Shown in pieces: positions 25,301 to 33,826 of a stretch of DNA of 64,000 nt. A program made the translations under genes and the position numbers. Position 1 is the stretch's first letter. Every line of letters starts with the position of its first letter. This stretch comes from Halosimplex carlsbadense 2-9-1 (lineage in GTDB: Archaea; Halobacteriota; Halobacteria; Halobacteriales; Haloarculaceae), in NCBI RefSeq assembly GCF_000337455.1, contig NZ_AOIU01000028.1:102980-166979 (forward strand). Direction: 5' to 3'. The notes beneath the pieces are model-generated. The model ran no database searches. It was not told the origin of the DNA and worked only from the letters and a program-made list of their open reading frames with translations.

Positions 25301-26389
25301 TTAGCGGGGGTCGCCGGCGTCCGGGTCGTCGTCGTTCCTGCCGTCGACCCGTGGTTGCCCCGGGTCGTCGAGTCCGGCTTCGCCCCGGGTCTCGCGCTCG
25401 CTCCCGCCGGGGTCGGGCGCGTCGGGCGAGACGGCGGGCACGTCGACCGCCGAGAGGGCGTCGGCGACGACCCGTTCCGGATCGACGCCCTCGACGGTCG
25501 CCTCGGTCGTCATGACCAGACGGTGAGCCATCGTCGCCCGAGCCAGCCGCTTCACGTCGTCCGGCGTCGCGTAGTCGCGCCCGGCGACGACCGCCCCCGC
25601 CCGCACCGCCTCGAAGACGCGCTGGACGCCCCGGGGCGAGACGCCGATGTCGGTCCGGCCGTCCTCGCGCGTCTCCCGCGCGATCTCGATGATGTACCGG
25701 CGTACCTTGTCGTCGACGCGCACGTCCTCGGCCAGGTCCTGCAGGGCGAGGACGGTGTCGGGGCCGACGACGGGGTCGACGCTCGGCGCCAGCGACCGGC
25801 GGCTGGCGCGCTTGTCCAGCAGGTCCATCTCCCCCTCGACCTCGGGGTAACCCATCGAGGTCTTCACCGCGAAGCGGTCGCGCTGGGCCTCGGGCAGGCG
25901 GAAGGTCCCCTCCTGCTCGACGGGGTTCTGCGTCGCGATCACGACGAACGGCTCGGGCAGCTCGTGGGTGGTCCCGTCGACGCTGACCTGGCCTTCCTCC
26001 ATCGATTCCAGCAGGGCGGCCTGGGTCTTGGGCGGCGCGCGGTTGATCTCGTCGGCCAGGACGACGTTGGTGAACACGGGCCCCTCGGCGAACTCGAACG
26101 CGCGGTCGTGCTCGTTGTAGACGTTCGACCCGGTCACGTCGGCGGGGAGCAGATCCGGCGTGAACTGCAGGCGGGTGAACCCGAGCCCGAGCGACTCGGC
26201 GAGGACCCTGGCGAGTACCGTCTTCCCCGTCCCCGGCACGTCCTCGACGAGGACGTGTCCCCTCGCGATGACGGCCGAGAGCGTTTCGAACAGCACCGAC
26301 CGCTCGACGACGACGGCCTCCTCGACCCGCTCGACCACGTCGAGACACACCGCCGTCGCCTCGTCGACGGTCAGCTCCTGGTCGGTCAT
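25301..26389 (-). CDS. MoxR-family AAA+ ATPase
   Basis: Chaperone-type AAA+ ATPase of 362 residues. It has Walker A EDVPGTGKT near residues 49-57, then LQFTPDLLPADVTGSNVYN, Walker B VVLADEINRAPPKTQAALLE, the QNPVEQEGTF sensor region and the FRLPEAQRDRF arginine-finger segment. The last about 45 residues are a disordered Pro/Asp/Gly tail. It is the last gene of an operon with a DUF58 protein, the usual partner, and is separated from the preceding membrane-protein gene by 70 bp. MoxR-DUF58 pairs are thought to help assemble metal-dependent or exported complexes; the client here is unknown. Confidence 0.92.
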   Translation of the reverse strand: MTDQELTVDEATAVCLDVVERVEEAVVVERSVLFETLSAVIARGHVLVEDVPGTGKTVLARVLAESLGLGFTRLQFTPDLLPADVTGSNVYNEHDRAFEFAEGPVFTNVVLADEINRAPPKTQAALLESMEEGQVSVDGTTHELPEPFVVIATQNPVEQEGTFRLPEAQRDRFAVKTSMGYPEVEGEMDLLDKRASRRSLAPSVDPVVGPDTVLALQDLAEDVRVDDKVRRYIIEIARETREDGRTDIGVSPRGVQRVFEAVRAGAVVAGRDYATPDDVKRLARATMAHRLVMTTEATVEGVDPERVVADALSAVDVPAVSPDAPDPGGSERETRGEAGLDDPGQPRVDGRNDDDPDAGDPR

Positions 26390-26459
26390 ACCGACGCCTG
26401 TGACCCCACCGACAAGAAGCTATGCGTTCGGCCGGTGCGAGTCCGTTCGGGTCCGAACC

Positions 26460-27884
26460 TCACCCCCGGAGAAGCGCGCCGAGCACTAGCGTTCCGACGA
26501 CGGCCGCGGTCATGGCGAGGGTGTGGCCGCCGGTGCCGGCGCTCGTCCGAACCGCGTACAGGGCGGTCGCGCCGAGGACCGCGACAGCTCCGATCCCGAC
26601 GGCGAAGACGCCGTGATACAGTTCGAGCCGTCTGGTCTCCGGTCGGTGGCCGAGTTCGGCCGCGAGTCCGAGGCCGAACGATCCGGCGTCCCAGACGACG
26701 AGCGCGCCGGCGACGGTGGCGAACACGAGCGGCGCGGCCAGCCCCATCGAATCGGCGCCGACGGCCGCCAGGACCAGCCCGGCCGCCGCGAGCGCGGGAC
26801 CGCCTGCCCGGTCGGGGAACAGGCCGATGCGGACGGCGACGAGGGCGGCCCCGACGGCGACGAGCAGCGCCAGCGGCGCGAGCAACACGCCGCCGAAGAC
26901 CGGGAGCGGACTGAAGACGAGGAACCCGGCGGCCGCCGGGAGCACGCCCAACAGCAGTACGACCAGGTACCCGCCGCCGGCCACGCCGGCCGCGACCGTC
27001 TTCGTCCTCCGCTCGCCGTAGCGCTGGGTCACCTGCCGGCCGGCCACGGCGACGCCGGCCGAGAGCAGCGCGAGCCCGCCGACGGCCAGCAGCGGCCCGA
27101 CGACCGGGGCCGACGCGAGCCGCCGGACGACCGGCGTCGCGCCGGGGACGAGCGCCACCGCGGGCGAGTCGGTGGTAGTGAAGATCAGCGAGACGAGGCC
27201 GACGCTGACGGCGACGGCCGCCAGCAGGGAGAGCGCCCGCTCGCCGCGTTCGAGGCGCGCCCGGACGGCGTCGCGACGAGGCCGAGGGGTCAGCTGGACG
27301 ACCGGCAGCCCCTCCAGCGAGAGCCGGACCGCACCGAGTACGGCGCCGAGGACGAGTAGGAAGCCGACCGCGGCGACCGTCGGGTCCTCAGTGGCGACGG
27401 TGCTGTCGACGAGCCGCCAGCCGAGGAATCCCGCACCGAGGGCGATCCCGGCGCCGAACAGCCAGACGAGGCCGAAGACGTACGAGAGGATCCCCTGCGA
27501 GAGCGCGGACTCCAGCGTGTCGTCGTCGCCTATGTCCGCCCACGCGGCCGCCGTCCCGAGCAGGGCCAGCGCGTAGCCGCCGACGAGAAACGGGTTCCCG
27601 GGCGTCAGCGCGACGAGCAGTCCCAGCAGCGTCGCGCCGGGGAGAAAGAGGAGGTGGCCGACGACCTTCTCGCCGAGGGCGTCGCGGTCGAGCAGGGCGA
27701 CCCCGGCGGTCGCCAGCCCGGCCACGAGCCCCAGACCCGTCAGGAACGTGGGCTGGCCGACGACGAACCCGGTCGCCAGCGCGAGGCCGACGACGGTCGC
27801 GGCCGCGATACCGAGGCTCGTCTCCCTGGGCCGCCCCTCGTCGCCGACCGCCGAGGGCCGGTCGAGTCGCGGACCGAACGGCAT
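26460..27884 (-). CDS. Polytopic membrane protein of the MoxR-DUF58 operon
   Basis: Very hydrophobic protein of 474 residues with about a dozen predicted membrane helices, arranged in pairs with short loops. A charged loop around residues 200-220 contains PRPRRDAVRARLERGER. I recognise no catalytic motif. Its ATG (27882-27884) shares one base with the stop of the DUF58 gene, which implies translational coupling. Its conserved place between DUF58 and MoxR suggests a membrane platform for that system, but this is inference from position alone. Confidence 0.7.
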   Translation of the reverse strand: MPFGPRLDRPSAVGDEGRPRETSLGIAAATVVGLALATGFVVGQPTFLTGLGLVAGLATAGVALLDRDALGEKVVGHLLFLPGATLLGLLVALTPGNPFLVGGYALALLGTAAAWADIGDDDTLESALSQGILSYVFGLVWLFGAGIALGAGFLGWRLVDSTVATEDPTVAAVGFLLVLGAVLGAVRLSLEGLPVVQLTPRPRRDAVRARLERGERALSLLAAVAVSVGLVSLIFTTTDSPAVALVPGATPVVRRLASAPVVGPLLAVGGLALLSAGVAVAGRQVTQRYGERRTKTVAAGVAGGGYLVVLLLGVLPAAAGFLVFSPLPVFGGVLLAPLALLVAVGAALVAVRIGLFPDRAGGPALAAAGLVLAAVGADSMGLAAPLVFATVAGALVVWDAGSFGLGLAAELGHRPETRRLELYHGVFAVGIGAVAVLGATALYAVRTSAGTGGHTLAMTAAVVGTLVLGALLRG

Positions 27885-29188
27885 CAGGCGCCACCCCCTG
27901 GGGCCCCCGCCGAGCGCCTGGCTTCGACTTCGAGCGCGTACTCCAGCGCCAGCGCCAGCGGCGTCTCGCGGCGCCAGTCGACGGTCCGCGCGCCGGTCGA
28001 CTGGCAGCGCGCCAGCCGCGTTCGCCGCTCGACGCCGTCGAGCCGCCCGCCGACGGTCGTCGCCGACACCACGTCAGGCGAGAGGACGGTCTGCGCCCGC
28101 CCGAGCGACGCCCACGTCTCGACGGCCTCGACCGGTCGGCCGTCCAGCAGCGGCGAGACGAGCAACAACTGCGCGCGCGGCCCCGAAACCTCCGCGACCT
28201 TCCGGAACTGGTAGGTCGCGTCGACCGGCGTCTCCACGTCGTACTCGACGGCGCGCTCGACGCTCGCCGTCAGCCGCGAGCGGTGGTCCGACCCCGTGCC
28301 GGGCTCGATCCAGTCGAGCCCGCCCGGCCCCCTGGCCTTCTGACCGACGACGGCCAGGCCCACGTCGTGCCCGGCCCGCATGAGCGCGGTGACGGTTCGG
28401 ACGGCGGCGTAGGCCGACCGTTCGACGGCCGTGGGGCGGCCGGGACCGGCGGCGACGCGGTTTCGCTCGCGGGCGTCGAGGACGACCACGACCGTCGTCG
28501 AGACCCACCGCTCGTACTCGACGGTGGCGAGTTCGCCCCGCTGGGCGTAGCCCCGCCAGTCGATGCGGTCGGCGGCGTCGCCGTGGCGGTACTCGCGAGT
28601 GGAGTGAAACTGCACGCCCCGGCCCGGTCGGTCGGCGGAGAGCCGGCCGACGAAGTCGTCGCCGCGCTCGGACAGCGGCGGCGCGCCCGCGTCGAGCCGA
28701 CAGACCAGCCGCTCGTCGCCCGACGGGTGGAGTTCGGTCGTCGCGACCATCCCGGCGCCGCCCGAGCGCAGGCGCGCCCGCGGCGGCTCGAAGTCGTACT
28801 CGCCGCGGCGGGCGACGACGATGTACTCGACTGTCACCGTCTCGCCGGGGTCGAGCGTCGTGCCCGCCCGCGGCGACCCGTCGACGACCTGCAGGTCGTC
28901 CGGCACCCCGTCGACGAGGCGGAGGTCCGACAGCGTCCGATCGCCCTCGTTGGTCGCGGTGAGCGCGACGCTGACCGGTCGCCCCGGCGGGGCCGGCGTC
29001 GGATCGACAGCCCGTGAGACGGCCAGGTCCTCGGGGGAGTCCACCGTCGAGAGCGTGCCGTAGGCGACGAACACGAGCGGGATCGCGGCGGCGAGGACGA
29101 GCGTCGCGCTGCGGTTCCAGACGCCCGCGACCGCGAGGACGAGCGCCGCCGCGACCGCCCCGCGCCAGCGGACCCGGCGCCTACGCAT
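27884..29188 (-). CDS. DUF58 domain-containing protein
   Basis: The 434-residue product starts with MRRRRVRWRGAV, two close hydrophobic segments (residues 10-50) that form a membrane hairpin, then a CARDB-like beta domain with ALTATNEGDRTLSDL. The DUF58 core follows, recognised by REYRHGDAADRIDWRGYAQRGELATVEYE, followed by a VWA-like segment with VVVVLDARERN. Its ATG at 29188 overlaps the stop of the upstream gene (GATGCGTAG), so translation is probably coupled. An in-frame start further upstream is rejected because it would extend through the preceding gene's 3' end. It is the likely partner of the MoxR ATPase. Confidence 0.88.
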   Translation of the reverse strand: MRRRRVRWRGAVAAALVLAVAGVWNRSATLVLAAAIPLVFVAYGTLSTVDSPEDLAVSRAVDPTPAPPGRPVSVALTATNEGDRTLSDLRLVDGVPDDLQVVDGSPRAGTTLDPGETVTVEYIVVARRGEYDFEPPRARLRSGGAGMVATTELHPSGDERLVCRLDAGAPPLSERGDDFVGRLSADRPGRGVQFHSTREYRHGDAADRIDWRGYAQRGELATVEYERWVSTTVVVVLDARERNRVAAGPGRPTAVERSAYAAVRTVTALMRAGHDVGLAVVGQKARGPGGLDWIEPGTGSDHRSRLTASVERAVEYDVETPVDATYQFRKVAEVSGPRAQLLLVSPLLDGRPVEAVETWASLGRAQTVLSPDVVSATTVGGRLDGVERRTRLARCQSTGARTVDWRRETPLALALEYALEVEARRSAGAPGGGA

Positions 29189-30059
29189 CGTCCCACACCT
29201 CCCCGAGCAGGTCCTCGGGGTCGTCCGCGTCGCCCTCGGTCCCGGGGTCGTCGCCTCGCTCATCGGACGGTGACTCACGAACCGACGCCCCGTTCGCGTC
29301 GTCGTCGGCCGCGCCGTCCCCGTCGTCGGTCCGGCGTCGCTCGGCCCCGGCCGCTCGCTGGAGCCGACCGTCGGCGGCCCGCTGGAGACTGCCGAGCGCG
29401 GGCGCCAGCGTCGGGACCGTCCGCGGGGCCTCCTGGCCGACCACGGGCGGGAGTTCGCGCTCGGCCGCCTCGTCCACGGCCGCGACGGCGCGAGCGGCCC
29501 CGCGACGGACGACGCGCTCGGGGAACAGCCACGCGCGGAGGCGCGCCCGGAACGACAGTCGAGGGAGGCTGACCCGCTCGTCGACGACCGCCGCGGCGAC
29601 GCGGTCGTCCGTCCAGGCGCCGGTCGCCAGGAGCTCCTCGACCGCGTCGGAGTCGGTCCCGCCCGCCGCGAGCACTCGACTCAGCGCGTCGCGCAGCGGC
29701 GGCCGGACCACCGCGAACCCCTCCTCGACCGTCTCCGCGCCCCTGGCGCGCTCGCAAGCATCGACGACGAGCGCCGCGAGCTCGTCGCCGGTCACGTCCG
29801 CGGGGTCGGCCGTCTCCTCGGGCGTCCCGTCGGCCAGTCCGCCGCCCTCGGCCCAGGGCGCCGGCGCGACCGCTTCCCCGTCGGCGCCCGACCGGTAGAG
29901 TTTGCCCACCGCGAGGGCCAGCCCGGTCAGCACGAGGACGAGCGCACCCCCGCCGGCTTCCGAGGCCGTCACCGGGGTGAGCGCGACCGCCAGTAGGACT
30001 CCTGCGCCGATCGCGCCGGTCCCGGCCACGCCGAGCAGTCCCGCGAGCCAGCGGTTCAC
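29181..30059 (-). CDS. Membrane protein of the MoxR-DUF58 operon, two N-terminal helices
   Basis: The 292-residue product starts at a GTG (30059) that overlaps the stop of the upstream gene by GTGA. Two hydrophobic segments lie at residues 5-25 and 33-50. A soluble helical domain (DELAALVVDACERARGAE and LRDALSRVLAAGG) follows, and the Asp/Glu-rich tail ends DPEDLLGEVWDDA. It is a conserved companion in haloarchaeal operons of this kind without known activity. The frame is open much further upstream, but that part is antisense-like and rich in Arg/Pro, so it is not coding. Confidence 0.7.
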   Translation of the reverse strand: MNRWLAGLLGVAGTGAIGAGVLLAVALTPVTASEAGGGALVLVLTGLALAVGKLYRSGADGEAVAPAPWAEGGGLADGTPEETADPADVTGDELAALVVDACERARGAETVEEGFAVVRPPLRDALSRVLAAGGTDSDAVEELLATGAWTDDRVAAAVVDERVSLPRLSFRARLRAWLFPERVVRRGAARAVAAVDEAAERELPPVVGQEAPRTVPTLAPALGSLQRAADGRLQRAAGAERRRTDDGDGAADDDANGASVRESPSDERGDDPGTEGDADDPEDLLGEVWDDA

Positions 30060-32206
30060 GATTCGTCCTCCCGCTCGCGCTCGATGGACTCGAAGGCTGC
30101 CCGGGCGCGCTCGCTCCGGTCGTCGGTCGGCCGGTCGCCGTACTCGACCTCGCGGAAGGCCTCGGTCAGCGCGCGAACCGGTCGCTCCGGTAGCCCGCGT
30201 TCGATGGCCGCCCGCGACACCTCCCCCGGCGTCGACTGGCGCCAGCTCCCCGGCTTCACCCGGCTGGCGAACCGCCGCCAGAGCGCGCGGATCGAGCGCC
30301 GCTTTCGGCCGTCTTCGTCGCTTCCCGTTGCGCTGCGGTCGGTCGCGACCGCCGAGCGACCGCCCTCGCTGACTTCGCCGTCGGTGTCGCGCTCCCGGCG
30401 AGCCCACCGGCGGTACGCGACGACGGCGACCCAGAGCGCGACCAGCCCGCCGAGGAGTCCCAGGGCGCCGAACCGGTACGTGAGGCCCGCGAGCACTCCG
30501 GCGGCGAGCAGGGCGCCTGCGACGCGGCCGAGGGTGAGTCGAGCGGTGAGCGTCCGACGAGTTCGGCCGGGGAACGACCGGAACCACTGCCACAGCCGGG
30601 CGGCCAGCCCCCCGATCGACGACGGGAGCGCGGCGAAGCGGCTCGCGACCCCTCCGAGCAGCGCCGCGAACCGGTCGAGGCCGGCCGCGACGCCGTCGGC
30701 GACCGCGAGCGCCGCTCTGCGTGTCCACGCTGTGAGTCCGACCGACCGCTCGGCGACCGTCCGACCGCCGGACGCGACGGTCCGCCGGTGTCGAACCACC
30801 GCCGCGAGGGCGACGAGGGCGCCCGTCACGAGCAGCCCGACACCCTCGCCGACGGCGAGGCCGACGAACAGGACGGCGAGTGCGACCCACCACGTGGCGA
30901 TGCGTCGTGCGGCGGTTCGGTCGCGGACCCGTGCGGCGACGCCGGTCGCGGCGACGCCGACGACAACCAGAAGCGCGCTCGCGAGTATCGTCGACGCGTA
31001 GGCGGTCCACAGCGGGGTCGTCGCCGACTGCCGGTCGGTCTCGACCGCGACCGTCCCGCGCGGGTCCGCCGGGAGCGCGAACGCGACGGTCCCGTTCCCG
31101 TCGGTCGACCCCAGCCGCGACCCGTCGAGAGCGACGCCGGCGTCGGCCGCGGGCTTCGGCCCCGCGGCGGCGGCCACCAGCGCCGGCTCGCCGGGGACGG
31201 GCAGCCCCTCCTGGGGGACGAGCGCGGCGTCGAGCACCCACACGTCGACGGTTCGCGAGCCCGAGAAGTCGCCGCGCTCAACGGTCACCGACAGCTCCGC
31301 CGCGTCGGCCGGGACCGCGAGTTCGTAGCGCCCGTCCGCCGTCGTCCGGCCGGCTCGTTCCCCGTCGATATCCACGGCCGCGCGGCCCACGGGAACCCCC
31401 GCGATCGCGGCGCGGACGGTCACGTTCGTCCCGGGGTAGGGTTCGCCGACGACCGAGAGATTCACCGCTCCGCTGACCGCGTAGGCGCCGGTGTCGTTTC
31501 CGTCGGCCGTCTGCTGTCTCGCACCCGTCCACGGGCCGTCGCCGAGCGCGCCGCGGTCGGGGTCGACCGCAGCCCGCCCGACGCCGCCGGCCGGCGACGC
31601 CCCGGCTCCGACGGACAGTTCGACGGGTCCGTCCCCCTCACCGTCGCCGGCCGGCGGCCGGAAGAACTCGCAGTCCTCCCCCGGCACCCGGACGGTGACG
31701 TTCAGCTCGCGCGTGTAGGGCACGCGGCCCTCGACGCGACCGGCCCGGTCGGTCCGGCCGACGAAGCGGTCGCCGAACCAGACGGACACGTCGGGGGCCG
31801 GCCGCAGGTCGTCGTAGACACGGACGGAGACGACGCCGCCCGGGACCGGGTCCTCCTCGACGACGACCCCGCACCCCCGCTCGATGGGGGCCCCGTCGTC
31901 GCCCGGTATCGGGAGCGGCTCGTCGATGTCGTCTCCGCCGCCACCGGGCACCCCCCCACCACCCCCACTGCCTCCACCGCCGCCACCGCCGCCACCGCTT
32001 CCACCGCCCCCGGCGTCGCGTCCACCGCCAGCGTCGGCGTTCGACTCGCGTCCCGGGTCGAAGCCGCCCGCGTCCGGCGCGACCGGGGCGACGAAGGCGG
32101 CGACGACGAGGCCGACCAGACAGAGCCCGACGAGCGCGGCCTGTCGGCGGTCGACACCTGCGGCTTCGCCGCTGCCGGTCCCGTCCGTCGGTTCGGTATC
32201 TGACAC
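30056..32206 (-). CDS. Large membrane protein with C-terminal DUF4129
   Basis: First gene of the MoxR operon, about 716 residues. An N-terminal membrane segment (ALVGLCLVGLVVAAFVAPV) leads into a long Gly-rich stretch of almost only Gly, Asp and Ser, then several beta-sandwich or CNA-B-like modules (RVYDDLRPAPDVSVWFGDRFVG; GVPVGRAAVDIDGERAG). A second hydrophobic block follows around residues 415-500. The C-terminus STPGEVSRAAIERG with VRALTEAFREVEYG is a DUF4129 motif, usually paired with transglutaminase-like proteins. No transglutaminase domain is visible. The start is GTG 32206 (VSDTEPTDG); a frame from an upstream codon adds 21 non-acidic residues. It probably displays an extracellular domain. 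Confidence 0.75.
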   Translation of the reverse strand: MSDTEPTDGTGSGEAAGVDRRQAALVGLCLVGLVVAAFVAPVAPDAGGFDPGRESNADAGGGRDAGGGGSGGGGGGGGGSGGGGGVPGGGGDDIDEPLPIPGDDGAPIERGCGVVVEEDPVPGGVVSVRVYDDLRPAPDVSVWFGDRFVGRTDRAGRVEGRVPYTRELNVTVRVPGEDCEFFRPPAGDGEGDGPVELSVGAGASPAGGVGRAAVDPDRGALGDGPWTGARQQTADGNDTGAYAVSGAVNLSVVGEPYPGTNVTVRAAIAGVPVGRAAVDIDGERAGRTTADGRYELAVPADAAELSVTVERGDFSGSRTVDVWVLDAALVPQEGLPVPGEPALVAAAAGPKPAADAGVALDGSRLGSTDGNGTVAFALPADPRGTVAVETDRQSATTPLWTAYASTILASALLVVVGVAATGVAARVRDRTAARRIATWWVALAVLFVGLAVGEGVGLLVTGALVALAAVVRHRRTVASGGRTVAERSVGLTAWTRRAALAVADGVAAGLDRFAALLGGVASRFAALPSSIGGLAARLWQWFRSFPGRTRRTLTARLTLGRVAGALLAAGVLAGLTYRFGALGLLGGLVALWVAVVAYRRWARRERDTDGEVSEGGRSAVATDRSATGSDEDGRKRRSIRALWRRFASRVKPGSWRQSTPGEVSRAAIERGLPERPVRALTEAFREVEYGDRPTDDRSERARAAFESIEREREDES

Positions 32207-32389
32207 GATCTGACCCTCTCGACCGGCACCGCGGGCGGCCGTTACCGCGGTCGCCGGGTAGTTGTACACCTGTCAGGTTGCCCCGACTATGAATCGTCCG
32301 GTCGTGGGAGTGGCCGGGGCCGCGAATCCGTCGGGCGGACGGCCGGGACCGATGCCTTCATTCACGGGGGGCGCCTACCCGCGACCGAC

Positions 32390-32941
32390 ATGCGCGTGCG
32401 CGACTGGCAGGACATCCTGGAAGACGTCGTGGAGAGCGACGCCGACCCCGGCGGCTGGCGCGCGGCCGGTGGCGACCGCGCGAGCGGTATCGGGGAGGAT
32501 CTGTACTTCGGGCACCCCGCAGTGGGGGTGTTCCACCTCAAGACCTACGCGAAGAACCCCTTCGAGGTCCAGGGGGTCGGGGCCGAGGTCGCGCGGAAAA
32601 TCGACGACGACCTCGACCCGCTGTTCCCCGAAGAGCCGGGCGACGGCGGGATGTTCGGCGTCCAGCAGCCGATGGAAGACGAGTCGGCGGCCGAGGACGC
32701 GGCCACCGAGCTGGAGGAAGTCGTGCAGGCTCACGCCGACGCACCGACGACGCCCGACGCCCTGTTCGAGGACGTGATGGACACGCTGGACTCGCCGGCC
32801 TACGGCCCGATGGAGTACGACCAGTACGGTCGCCCCGACCGGGTCGAGGACCTCGCGGACACCTTCGAGGAGGCCGAACAGCTGCTCGACTCCGAGCTCG
32901 ACGACCTGATAGACGAGAACGTCGACAGAGGGTTCCAGTGA
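32390..32941 (+). CDS. Conserved haloarchaeal protein of unknown function
   Basis: Acidic soluble protein of 183 residues beginning MRVRDWQDILEDVVE. It contains GEDLYFGHPAVGVFHLKTYAKNPFEVQGVG, which reads as a small alpha/beta domain, and a helical C-terminus ending DLIDENVDRGFQ. No catalytic motif is apparent. Its stop overlaps the next start as TGATG, so the two are translationally coupled. I do not recognise the family. Confidence 0.75.
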   Translation: MRVRDWQDILEDVVESDADPGGWRAAGGDRASGIGEDLYFGHPAVGVFHLKTYAKNPFEVQGVGAEVARKIDDDLDPLFPEEPGDGGMFGVQQPMEDESAAEDAATELEEVVQAHADAPTTPDALFEDVMDTLDSPAYGPMEYDQYGRPDRVEDLADTFEEAEQLLDSELDDLIDENVDRGFQ

Positions 32942-33381
32942 TGAGCGCCGCCGACCGGGTCCGGGCCTACTACGACGCGCTCCGCGGCGGGGAGCCGCTC
33001 GACCCCTTCTTCGCCCCGGTCGACGGCGCGGTCAAGGTCGGTATCTCCGAGCGGCTCGTCGGCGGTGAGGCCGTCGCCGAGGGCCTGCGCGACCAGACCG
33101 AGCGGACGACCGACTGGAGCGTCGGGAGCCGCGACCTGCGGGTCACCGAGCGCGAGGGCTACGCCTGGTTCGGCGACCGCGTCTCGATGGCCTGGACCGA
33201 CACCGACCGGCACATCCGCTACGAGTTCGATACCCGCTGGAGCGGCACGCTCGAACCCCGCGAGGCGCCCGAGTCGCCGGCCGGTGACGGCGGGAACGAG
33301 GGCGGCGAGACAGCGACCGACGGAAGCGGCGATCGCTGGCAGTTCGTCGCGATGCACGTCAGCACGGCGAGGGATCTCTGA
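32941..33381 (+). CDS. NTF2/SnoaL-like small protein
   Basis: The 146-residue protein has the SnoaL-like/NTF2 pattern. An initial helix DRVRAYYDALRGGEPLDPFFAP is followed by IGISERLVGG-type strands, a central WSVGSRDLRVTEREGYAWFGDRVSMAW segment, and an antiparallel C-terminal sheet with YEFDTRWSGTLEP and WQFVAMHVS. Such folds serve as small-molecule enzymes or as ketosteroid-isomerase-like pockets; there is no evidence of substrate. The ATG 32941 shares its first base with the upstream stop. Moderate confidence in the fold. Confidence 0.65.
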   Translation: MSAADRVRAYYDALRGGEPLDPFFAPVDGAVKVGISERLVGGEAVAEGLRDQTERTTDWSVGSRDLRVTEREGYAWFGDRVSMAWTDTDRHIRYEFDTRWSGTLEPREAPESPAGDGGNEGGETATDGSGDRWQFVAMHVSTARDL

Positions 33382-33418
33382 TGGACCGGACGACGCCACG
33401 CTCGGGAGGCGGGCGCTG

Positions 33419-33790
33419 ATGGTCGATCCGATCTCGGCCGAGGAGCGCTCGGCGTTCAACCGCCGAGTCGTCTACGGGTCGACGCTGTTGGTCGGCCTGT
33501 CGGCCGGGTTGATCACGCTGCAGATCGAGGCGACGGCCGCCCAGACCGCCGGTTCGGTCGTCCTCGGACTGCTCGTCGGCTACCCGCTCGCGAAGTACGT
33601 CGTCCCGACCGGCCCCGCGCCGGCCGACCGCCAGCGTGAGCGCCTCGACCGCGAGAACCCCTTCACCGACGGCGGGGCCGGCGATAGCGATGGCCCTGAC
33701 GGCGGAGGCGACCGCGGTAGTACCGACGCCGAGGGCGAAGACGACTCCCGGCGGACCCGGTCGCGCTCGGACGACTACGGGCGGCGCTGA
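33419..33790 (+). CDS. Small membrane protein with two helices and disordered tail
   Basis: The 123-residue product begins MVDPISAEERSAFNRRVVYG. Two hydrophobic segments (residues about 18-35 and 43-62, ending with a YPLAKYVVPTG turn) are followed by a Gly/Asp/Arg/Ser-rich tail of about 55 residues. The ATG at 33419 lies 37 bp after the preceding gene, so the three genes 32390-33790 probably form one transcript. No known function; a conserved haloarchaeal type. Confidence 0.65.
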   Translation: MVDPISAEERSAFNRRVVYGSTLLVGLSAGLITLQIEATAAQTAGSVVLGLLVGYPLAKYVVPTGPAPADRQRERLDRENPFTDGGAGDSDGPDGGGDRGSTDAEGEDDSRRTRSRSDDYGRR

Positions 33791-33826
33791 GCGGTCAGAA
33801 GGCGGCGGGAAAACGGTTCTGCGGGC

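Noticed and set aside
23582..26914. 1110-codon open frame on the plus strand
   Set aside because: Antisense to the Dna2-like and MoxR genes; no domain features.
29181..31241. Long minus-strand frame merging into the 292-residue operon protein
   Set aside because: The upstream part is an Arg/Pro-rich shadow of the DUF4129 gene in another frame; the GTG at 30059 overlapping the DUF4129 stop is a proper start.
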